Source: Sanderia malayensis (lineage: Eukaryota > Cnidaria > Scyphozoa > Semaeostomeae > Pelagiidae). Taken from it: 64,000 nt of DNA. Shown here one piece after another: positions 36,101 through 45,800 of the stretch. The position numbers and the translations under genes are program-made. The notes under the pieces are model-generated. The model was not told the DNA's origin, made no database searches, and worked only from the letters and a program-made list of their open reading frames with translations. Position 1 is the first letter of the stretch. Every line of letters begins with the position of its first letter. The stretch covers positions 620,001 to 684,000 of the forward strand of contig RQOL01000876.1 in the NCBI GenBank assembly GCA_013076295.1, given 5' to 3'.

Positions 36101-36686
36101 TGACATCACAGCACCTTCATAACAAATAAGGTTACGGATAGTGCAGGTCTCTCTGTGAGTCTGATCATACTATGACATCACAGCACCTTCACAATAAATA
36201 AGATCATGGGTAATGCAGGTCTCTCTGTGAGTCTGATCATACTATGACATCACAGCACCTTCATAATATTAAGGTCATGGGTAATGCAGGTCTCTCTGTG
36301 AGTCTGATCATACTATGACATCACAGCACCTTCATAATAAGTAAGGTCATGGGTAATGCAGGTCTCTCTGTGAGTCTGATATTACTATGACATCACAGCA
36401 CCTTCATAATATTAAGGTCATGGGTAATGCAGGTCTCTCTGTGAGTCTGATCATACTATGACATCACAGCACCTTCATAATAAGGTTATGGATAGTGCAG
36501 GTCTCTCTGTGAGTCTGATCGTACTATGACATCACAGCACCTTCGTGAATATGTTGAGCCAAGGGTAAAAGCAGGACTCTCTATGGGTCTAATCAAACTA
36601 CGACATCACAGCACCTTCATGCGTATTTAGCCAATGCATAATGCAGGTCTCTCTGTGAGTCTAATCGTACTGTGACATCACAACAC
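33150..36686. repeat. 71-72-bp satellite, block 2 (about 48 units)
   Basis: The typical unit is GGTCTCTCTGTGAGTCTGAT, CATACTATGACATCACAGCA, CCTTCATAATAAATAAGGTC, ATGGGTAATGCA (72 bases); a variant with CATAATATTAAGG is 71. The left edge (to about 33,800) and the last two to three units (from 36,540) are diverged, and the core is nearly identical, the usual pattern of homogenisation by unequal exchange. Five spacer variants (CATAATAAATAAG, CATAATATTAAG, CACAATAAATAAG, CATAACAAATAAGGTTA, CATAATAAGTAAG) and a GATATTAC variant recur in the same order, showing multi-unit duplications from about 35,260 to 36,480. No coding capacity. Confidence 0.95.
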
Positions 36687-36809
36687 GAGCATCCTTGGTC
36701 CTTGGAAACTTTTCGCGCCAAAAGTTAGCAAAAATTCACCATTGTGTCTATAATGGACCCAAGCGCGTAGACGTTAGGTAAATGGATTGAAAATGCCCTA
36801 TGGCCAACC

Positions 36810-36949
36810 AGGGTAAAAACTATCTGTCCGACTGTTATATAGCCACGCCACGCATGGGTATGTCGGGTCCAGGGCTATTGCGTACAGTGCCCACAGGGGC
36901 ACAGGAGTAGTGAAATAGTTTTAGTTCTCGTTTGAACGAATGTACCTTC
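36810..36949. repeat. Second copy of the 130-bp flank block
   Basis: It matches 30,886-31,016 almost base for base, apart from an extra CCACG near 36,845. The homology resumes as CTTCAGTGAGAATAGT at 37,934, after a 984-bp insertion. Confidence 0.85.
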
Positions 36950-37933
36950 TTGTTGGGGAGATGAACATGGCCATCCTTTGTTTCAGTCCTTTGTTTCAAC
37001 GGTTTTGTTTTACCAATCAAAACATTCCCATATCTGCGCAATTGCGCATCTTTCAGTAATGACGTAATGCAAGTTTTGAAATTAGCCAATCAAAACTGCC
37101 AACCAAGATTAATCTCAGTTCACAAGTGAGGTTTCCCTTCCCGAACGATCACGGAAGTTCCATTTCATTTCCGTGATCGTGCTCAAATACAAGTTTGTCT
37201 TGTCTGTAGATGAAGAAACACAGCAGGAAACATCATTCAGTGTTCGTACAATCAAATAGCGATACTCTCTGCTCTGAAGAGTTGTTGATTCTCAAAAGAA
37301 AACAAAATTTGATACTCCTCAATGAATTACTTTCATTAGCCTTTTTATACACTACATATAATGTACATTGATCTTGTTCTGTTCAGGAAATGCTATGTTT
37401 GGAATTGTTTTGTTCAAAGATTGTTGTGTTTCATTTGGTTCAGCTGAATTCCAGCTTTGTTTTTACCGTGTAGTCTGGTTTGTGCACAGAATCTGTTTTA
37501 AGATAATGTGTAATATATTTGTTCTGCACTAATAATTCCAGTTATATTTAAACTTCTGTTAGAGTGCTCCTTGATGTTCAGATTTGTTCGTAACTTAGGC
37601 CTGGCCATGGCCTGCCTGCGCTCGGTCATGCGACCCTAGCTTGAGAGGGCTTAGCTAAAGTTTGTGGCCCAAGCATCTGTCCAGGCGTACTTTTGGCAAA
37701 GGTACTCACTGCTCTGGAGATATTCTTAACATTTCAAGAATTGAAAAAATAATTTTCCAGTTGAAAATTTCAGCGCAAATATGCCACCAAAAAGTTTGGC
37801 TCCATAGCTTAGCTTCAAGGATTTCCTCCATTGCGGTGAAATCTGAGTGATTTTCAGAAAGCGTTAGTGCGGTTGCGCAGATATGGGAATTTCTGAACAA
37901 CCTAAAAACAGACGATGTTCATCTCCCCAACAA
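36950..37933. mobile_element. 984-bp MITE with 4-bp duplication and a known empty site
   Basis: The ends TTGTTGGGGAGATGAACAT and ATGTTCATCTCCCCAACAA are perfect inverted copies; a second inner pair is CCCATATCTGCGCAA and TTGCGCAGATATGGG. CTTC stands on both sides (36,946-36,949 and 37,934-37,937). The paralogous block near 31,010 has the uninterrupted site with a single CTTC. A short hairpin, CGATCACGGAA with TTCCGTGATCG, sits at 37,144-37,175. No transposase. Confidence 0.8.
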
Positions 37934-38026
37934 CTTCAGTGAGAATAGTTGCTTGCATTTCCACCACACAGGAACATCCAATTCAATTGTTCTGGCTTTT
38001 ATCTGATCTGATCTGAGAAATATTCT

Positions 38027-38811
38027 CAGGGATGCCGGAACAGGGGGGGCAAGGGGGGCGGCTGCCCCCCTTGCCCTTTCATGAGGGGGTGCAGGGGGGC
38101 GAGAACTGCCCTTTTTGAATTATTACGGCTTTTTTGCTTTACAACAAGACGTATTGTGGTCAACGATCGCCATTGGTATTTAACTGAAACAGCAGATTAG
38201 ATACAGCATAGCACCATGATATACAATATAATAAAGCAAATCATTGGATGTTGAAGACAAAGGAAAAGGTGTCAAAACGTCGCAAAAGAAGTGAAAGAGA
38301 ATCGTTTTAACCCAAAGCATACACGGTTTTTTATAAGGAACCCAGGTCAATGACTAGTTCTTAACGTTTCTTGTTTTGCGACCTCTCTTGACCAAACGGT
38401 AGTAGTGAAAGGTCCTTAAAAGCTCTTTAAGTTTTAATTGTGTGTTTAATGGTTTTATTTTTATGGGAGCACAATCATGATATTGATGTGCCAGAGGTTG
38501 CAAGCGAGTTTGTCGGAAAAACAGAACAAAGAAGAAATTACTTTGGTGCATTCAATTAGAACCGTTTTGCCGGCTGTACTTCTTATTTTCCTAATTTAGT
38601 TACAACATTTTGTTATAACACTATCGTTCTGTTCATTTATCAAATATGTTTAACACAGGAGCGCTGTTAAACAATTTGCGTTCACAGTTAACACTATATA
38701 GCGTTTCGTTTTTAATATGCCACGCCCAAATTTTTTTTCGTATGCCACGCCCAAAAGTGCCCTTTACAAAAGTTTGACCCCCTGTGCCCCAGTGTGCTTC
38801 CGGCATCCCTG
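38027..38811. mobile_element. hAT-like non-autonomous element with 6-bp duplications
   Basis: CAGGGATGCCGGAA (38,027-38,040) is perfectly inverted as TTCCGGCATCCCTG (38,798-38,811), and TATTCT stands directly outside both ends. G- and C-rich segments follow the left end. At 38,315-38,375 it contains a fragment related to the MITE at 4039-4430. No coding capacity. Confidence 0.8.
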
Positions 38812-38956
38812 TATTCTCCTGTCTGTTTCTATAGCTTAGCTTATTACGTCCCCAAAGGCTTGGCTAATTGTAGTAGGATTGTTGTTTAGGCCTGTTTAGA
38901 ATGTTTTCCCAGCATTGTTTAGGTCCTAGGTTACTCAATCCGTTGCCCACGTTGTA

Positions 38957-39444
38957 CTTTAATCGGAGAAATTTTCGCGTTTTTGGCCAAAATTCGCGAA
39001 AGTTTATTGCGCGAAATTGTCTAAAATATGAAATTCGCGAAAGTTTATTCTTGATAAAAATTTCAAAATTGGAAATTCGCGAAAGTTTATTCTCGCAAAA
39101 ACGCTATTGTGGAAAACTGGTAATCCCAGAGTGAAAAACGATTAACAAAAAAAATATTTATTCATTAGTTAGTTTCATGGAAAGAAAAGGGAAGGCAGAA
39201 AAGGCAGAGTGAATATGATGGAAACGAAGCTGACTTATTACAATATTGTTCTTCTTTTGTTAACGTTGTAAAAATGAGAAAAATTTATGAAAAAGTTTCA
39301 CTTTGAATAAAAACTACTTCAAGGTTTCTGTTTAAAGTTTCTGTTCAGACTTGGAATTCGCGAAAGTACATTCTCGCAACGCAAAATATCCGTTTTTTTT
39401 GCCTCGCGAAAGTTTCTTCCCGCGAAAGGTTCTTCCTTTAAAGA
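38957..39444. mobile_element. MITE with TTCGCGAAAGTTT subterminal repeats
   Basis: AATTCGCGAAAGTTTATTC is repeated three times at 38,990-39,095, with related words at 39,354-39,430 (CTCGCGAAAGTTTCTTCC, CGCGAAAGGTTCTTCC). The outer ends CTTTAATCGGAGAAATTTTC and AAAGGTTCTTCCTTTAAAG are imperfect inverted copies. No gene. Confidence 0.6.
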
Positions 39445-40282
39445 AAGTAGTTTAATCATTTGTATCACAGTTTCGTAATAGCTAGGCCCATTCAGTTAGT
39501 TCCTATTTTCATTCATTTAGTTAGATTTTTTTGCATATCATTAGCGGGAATGCCCCTGCGTCATTCGTCGCTGAAAGGTATCCCCGTTAGTGTCTGTCAT
39601 GAAGGTGCGGTATTTTATCAGTATTGTTGTAATCCCAGTTATCCATTTTAGTCATATTTTATTTGCTTTTTCATGTAATTTTACGTTGGATGTAAGTAAT
39701 TAATTGGACTCTCCCTTCCTTTTAACTGTATGAGTTGAATTATAGACGAACCCCCTCGCCGAAAAATTTCCAAACAATCTTAAAAATACAAGTAATTGCA
39801 TTGGGATGGCTATAATTCAGGTTTGGTATTTTGATATTTACAACTCAAAGATTTATGGACAATCAATTGTTGTTGGTTATTGTCGAAACTGAATCTAATT
39901 TTGAATCTGAATCTGGCTCCAGGTACATGGAAGTACAACATGGGGCACTTGAGATGGGTAAACCCTCGTGGTTTTTCTCAGTGTCCTAAACAACAAATGA
40001 TTGCTGTCATTGTCACTATACTAGACTACGAAAATTAAATTGTGAAACAAATTTTCTATATTTTGAAATTGCACTTTCTTATTCTTTTTGGTAGTTATCA
40101 TTGCGTATCATTAAATGTGGAATGATGAAGTTTCATACATATACTCACAAACTAGGATATGATGCTTTTCACACAAGTCTGATATTTCACTAACTGTTCC
40201 GAGTTGTGCGAGCAACTATTGGAGCGCCGAGCTATGTTATGACCAGGGAGCCCGAAGGGTATACTTTATGCTCCCTGGTTAT
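39445..40282. other. Intergenic with one short hairpin
   Basis: No gene recognised. ACCAGGGAGC at 40,242 and GCTCCCTGGT at 40,270 form a hairpin next to the right copy of the 85-bp inverted repeat. Confidence 0.4.
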
Positions 40283-40370
40283 GACCGAAGCAAGTTTTCG
40301 TTTTTGTGTCCGATTTTGGAATCCGAAAATTTACCTACTTTGAACCGTTGATATCTTTCATCTACCGAGC
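40283..40370. repeat. Right copy of the 85-bp inverted repeat
   Basis: GACCGAAGCAAGTTTTCGTT to TTTCATCTACCG is the inverse of 30,585-30,695. The adjoining foldback element starts 27 bases further right. Confidence 0.6.
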
Positions 40371-40396
40371 CATCCAACCATCCAAATCCATCCATT

Positions 40397-42772
40397 ACCA
40401 GAAACAAGACAGTTGAATATAGGTCTGGAATGTAGACTCACATTGGGATTCCAGACTCACATTGGGAAAGTCGCTGCAAAAGACGGTATTATCATTGATT
40501 ACCACAAATTCGAAGTTTATTCCCTAAAACTACAACTATATGGGGATGTTTTCAGCAAAAAACCGCATCTCTATCTTGCTTGTACTCCTGAATCGAGCGG
40601 GAAATATCTTGTCACTTGCTCTTCGACATGGCGGCCTTGCCAAGCTGGCCTACCGTAAACATGGTAAAAATTTCAAAGTCTTTCATTTTTAAGAAATTCG
40701 AAGTTTATTCCCTAACACTACAACTATATGAGGATGTTTTCAGCAAAAAACCGCATCTCTATCTTGCTTGTACTTCTGAATCGAGCGGGAAATATTTTGT
40801 CACTTGCTCTTCGAAAAGGCGGCCTTGCCAAGCTGACCTAACGTAAACATGATAACAATTTCAAAGTCTTTCATTTTTAAGAAATTCGAAGTTTATTCCC
40901 TAACACTACAACTATATGGGGATGTGTTCAGCAAAAAACCGCATCTCTATCTTGCTTGTACTTCTGAATCGAGCGGGAAATATTTTGTCACTTGCTCTTC
41001 GAAAAGGCGGCCTTGCCAAGCTGACCTAACGTAAACATGATAAAAATTTCAAAGTCTTTCATTTTTAAGAAATTCGAAGTTTATTCCCTAACACTACAAC
41101 TATATGGGGATGTGTTCAGCAAAAAACCGCATCTCTATCTTGCTTGTACTTCTGAATCGAGCGGGAAATATCTTGTCACTTGCTCTTCGAAAAGGCTGGT
41201 TTTCCAACTTTTCGAAGTGGCTGTCGACGCTACTAAAACCCGGAACAAGCAGAAAAGAGACGTGCATTTTGATTTTTCAGACTCACATTGGCAAAGTTGC
41301 TACAAAAGACAGAATTATCATTGCTGGATATAAATTCGAAGTTTATTCCCTAAAACTACAACTATATGGGGATGTTTCCAGCAAAAAACCGCATCTCTAT
41401 CTCGCTTGTGGTTCTGAAACGAGCGGGAAATATTTTGTCACTTGCTCTTCGACATGGCGGCCTTGCCAAGCTGGTTTACCGTGGTCCGTTCCGTGAACTT
41501 GGTAATTTTACATTTCCCAAATGCTGATGACGTAGCTCGAAAATTTATGACCATGTCTTGAACTGGAAAAAGGACTCCAAGAAATAAGCATCTTTGCATT
41601 GTTATGTGACTTGTATTTTCTCATGGATTTCGGAATTTATATAAATTACAATACTTTCTTGTTGATTCAAATTGACCATTAGCAACTATAATATAAATAG
41701 CTTTTACTTGTAAGTTTAATTGAGTTAATTTCAGAATATGTGTAAAAGACAGTCAAATTCTCTTTGCTTGCTTTGCCAATACGTTTTGGCAAAAGTATTG
41801 GCAAAAGTAACAATTTTCGAGCTACGTCATCAGCATTTGGGAAATGTAAAATTACCAAGTTCACGGAACGGACCACGGTAAACCAGCTTGGCAAGGCCGC
41901 CATGTCGAAGAGCAAGTGACAAAATATTTCCCGCTCGATTCAGAACTACAAGCGAGATAGAGATGCGGTTTTTTGCTGGAAACATCCCCATATAGTTGTA
42001 GTTTCAGGGAATAAACTTCGAATTTATACCCAGCAATGATAATTCTGTCTTTTGTAGCAACTTTGCCAATGTGAGTCTGAAAAATCAAAATGCACGTCTC
42101 TTTTCTGTTTGTTCCGGGTTTTAGTAGCGTCGACAGCCACTTCGAAAAGTTGGAAAACCAGCCTTTTCGAAGAGCAAATGACAAGATATTTCCCGCTCGA
42201 TTCAGAAGTACAAGCAAGATAGAGATGCGGTTTTTTGCTGAACACATCCCCATATAGTTGTAGTGTTAGGGAATAAACTTCGAATTTCTTAAAAATGAAA
42301 GATTTTGAAATTTTTACCATGTTTACGCTAGGCCAGCTTGGTAAGGCCGCCTTTTCGAAGAGCAAGTGGCAAAATATTTCCCGCTCGATTCAGAAGTACA
42401 AGCAAGATAGAGATGCGGTTTTTTGCTGAAAACATCCTCGTATAGTTGTAGTGTTAGGGAATAAACTTCGAATTTCTTAAAAATGAAAGATTTTGAAATT
42501 TTTACCATGTTTACGGTAGGCCAGCTTGGCAAGGCCGCCATGTCGAAGAGCAAGTGACAAGATATTTCCCGCTCGATTCAGGAGTACAAGCAAGATAGAG
42601 ATGCGGTTTTTTGCTGAAAACATCCCCATATAGTTGTAGTTTTAGGGAATAAACTTCGAATTTGTGGTAATCAATGATAATACCGTCTTTTGCAGCGACT
42701 TTCCCAATGTGAGTCTGGAATCCCAATGTGAGTCTACATTCCAGACCTATATTCAACTGTCTTGTTTTTGGT
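40397..42772. mobile_element. 2.38-kb foldback element with subrepeat arms, 9-bp duplication
   Basis: The outer ends ACCAGAAACAAGACAG and CTGTCTTGTTTTTGGT are inverted copies, flanked by CCATCCATT on both sides (40,388-40,396 and 42,773-42,781). Each arm is a row of about 188-base units (AAGTTTATTCCCTAACACTA, CCGCATCTCTATCTTGCTTG, CTTCGAAAAGGCGGCCTTGC). The left arm (to 41,546) has five unit copies, the right arm (from 41,814) has four. About 267 unique bases separate the arms. Open frames through the arms reflect the unit length, not a gene. The design is that of Drosophila FB-type foldbacks; the 9-bp duplication suggests MULE ancestry. It ends 67 bases before the MUS81 start codon. Confidence 0.88.
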
Positions 42773-42839
42773 CCATCCATTTGTCAAAAATCATCACGAC
42801 GACAAGGGCAACAGCAAGAAGAAGAGCGCACACCAAATC

Positions 42840-45800
42840 ATGTTTACAAAGAAAAGGGAAAGAAAATACCAATGTCAAAATCCTTTATTTTTGAAGTGGC
42901 TTCAAGAGTGGAAAGATGACGCGGAGAGAAAAGGCTTGAACTCACAGTGGACTTACCAAAAGGTATTACCTACCCAATACAAAGTCTTTCTTTTGTCCAT
43001 TTCAATTTCTGTTTCAAGGAAGACCTGTCCTGCATAGCAGAGTGTAGCACTTTTCAGGGAGATCTCCAATGGTCAACAGTGCAAAGCCCATATGTCAAGT
43101 GTGAACAAATTTACAATTTTCTCTTGTGTGCTCTTTCAAGTGTGAATACTAATTGTTTTATTTAAAAAGGGCATGCATGGTTTTGTGATATAGGTGCCCC
43201 TCCTGTTGCAACTTTGCTGCACCTGAAATCCTATCTTAGGTGCAGCTGTGGGACACTCTGCAACCTGGAAAGACTAACACAAGAATTTGCAGAAACGTTT
43301 AATAATTTTGGAGTAGACCAATGACTAAAGTATAAGTATTTTGAAGAGAAATAAGAAAGAACCTGTAACAATTTCCCATTTCAAAACAAGTTGCAATGAA
43401 ATAACAAACAGCATATGAATGTGGAACCACTTTTGTTTCAATATATCTCATAAGACCCCCTGCGTATTATTAGAGGGAGAGTGTTTTGTGAGATCAAACA
43501 AAGCTAAAGAAGCCACACAACAGAGATTTGGGCGTTTGAGAGTGGGAAACTTGCAACAGTTTACTTTGACTTCAAAAGCCTCTAGAAAAGTAATTTTAAA
43601 TTCTGAACCCTGTTTTAAATCATATAAATTGAACCTCATTTCATTTGTTGGCAAGACAACCAGCTTACCCACTTCATATCTTTATAACATTCTGTCTGCA
43701 GGAGAGGGCATTTTTGGACAAGATCCTGCTTGCAGACAAACAGAAAATAATCTAAAATAATCAACACTAAGTTTTTCATACATGATTTTTGTTTCCTGTA
43801 TACACAAAAGTCATCTGCATTAGTTGCAAATTCTTTTGCTCCTGTGTAGTATTTAATGTAGATGTAGATGTAGGTGACGGTAAAGCAATTTCTTAAATCT
43901 GTTATTAACTTTTCAAGGCAATCAACTCAATTAAAAAATACCCTCTTCCTTTACGAAGTGGAAAAGATGCAATTATCCTGGAAAATGTAGGTGAGAATGT
44001 ATCTTTCATCTTGCGAATATCTTTAAGTTTCACAACTTTAGTTTTTTGGTGACTTGTTTGTGGGTATTTTCTTTTGGGTATATTCAGAAAAAACCTCCAT
44101 TCACAACTAACATTTGTTTGTCAAATATTCCAGGGGATATGATAGCAACAAAACTTGACAAAGCACTTGCAGAATACATTGCTAATGGAGGCGGTAAGAG
44201 CAGACATTCTGTTTAAATGTTTTTCATTGTAATTAATTTTTTGCTAGTGCAATATATAAATTGCTTCTCGCAAATGTCCACAATTTGATATGATGAGACT
44301 TGTTCCGTGAAAATGCCCTGCGCAAGAGCTTCATTCCAGCATAATTTGCTACATTCAGTCACCTTTCTTCATACAGGGAACATACATGTATCTCTGAACC
44401 TCTCAGAACATTTTATTTGGCTCTCTATCTAAGCCAAGCTAACGGAATGTTTCAAAGAACTCTTGCCTCATATTTCATTACATTCCAGCAGGCACACCAA
44501 TTCTCTTCCTCTGATGTTCCATTCTCTGTGATGATTGCCCCCAAGTACTTAACTTTTTTGACTTGTTTTTATTTCTCCCCATTGATCTCAATCTCTAACC
44601 TGATGCTCTCATCACCATTTCCTGTTACCATTGTCTTACCCTTTTCTTTGTTAATCTCCATGCCAAACTTTCCTGAAAAATTTTGTGATGTATGTTAGCT
44701 CTTATACCCCCCCTTTGATCTTTGCCAATCACTGTAGATAGGTGTGGGTAAATGTTACATCATTACATGATTATCATTATCTGATATTGTATTGCAGTAA
44801 TTTTATAATTCCAACAACAATCCCGATTTCATCATCTATTAGCTGTAAAGTGCTGTTGCAAACTTCATATCACATGTTCAATATTTTATTTAAATAACAA
44901 TGCTTTAACTCTCAGGAGAATTTGTAATGACAAATTTTTTCTCATTAGATTTTGGCTACCAAAGTCAAAATAAGGCAGACGGCAAAAGGCCCTCTCCAAA
45001 TGATGTATATCAAGGGAAAAAGAGACAAAGGAAAGACGCTTCCTCAAGGCATTCCATTGTTAGATATCCCAAAGCGGATAGTGAATTAGATATGTCTTGT
45101 TGTCATTCTGGCTCATCTGATGTGAGATCATATTGATTCATCGTATTTTCAGCGATTGTATACACGTAGATACGCCCTAACTGTACTCTTAAGAAATAAT
45201 ACAGATGTTAAAGCTTTCTTCAATGTTTTTGCAACTCACCACCCCATAGCTTTATCTAACTCACATGCACTACCTTTCGGAAAAAGTCAAGGCAAATTAT
45301 TTATGAGGATAGTCCTCTCTTCTTATACGTTTTTATCTTTAACATACAGGTTGCAAAATCAAAAAGAAGGATAGAGTATGTTCCAAAACCGGGTAGTGGT
45401 GCATATGCTTTGATGTTGACACTCTTCAGGGAAAGTAAGGTACTGATTTTATTATGATTTTCCCAGTGGCGTGTAGCTACGATTTGGCGGTGAAGGGGCG
45501 AAACCTGGACAAATTCCGACAATATTCCGACGAAATTTAGTGATGTTGACAAAGTTTTTGACAAGCACCTTTGAAGTTTGGTCGTTGCCCCATTTATACG
45601 TCGTATGAAAGAAAAGGAGCATTGCTTGTTCATGCTCTGTCAGCCATTTTGCAAACCGATATGATAAAATTAGAGCAAAGCTTAAAAGTTGTAATAAAGC
45701 TGACAAATCAGCACTGGTATAAAAGTTAAATAATTATTCATGGAGAATATTTAGCCATAAAGGACTATATCTTTATAAACTGTCCCAATTTAACTTTTCT

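Noticed and set aside
33150..36686. CRISPR-like array of regular repeats
   Set aside because: The whole 71-72-base unit repeats, with no unique spacers, in an animal genome. It is a satellite.
40413..42780. Repeated open frames (…FEVYSL-LQLYGDVFSKKPHL…) in both arms
   Set aside because: They mirror each other because of the inverted subrepeats; unit length near a multiple of three keeps them open. No protein family recognised.
43419..43760. 113-codon frame in MUS81 intron 1
   Set aside because: No family resemblance, an antisense frame overlaps, and it is not needed for MUS81 phase.
45465..45720. Second hAT MITE starting CAGTGGCGTGTAGCTAC
   Set aside because: No matching inverted end or target duplication could be found downstream.
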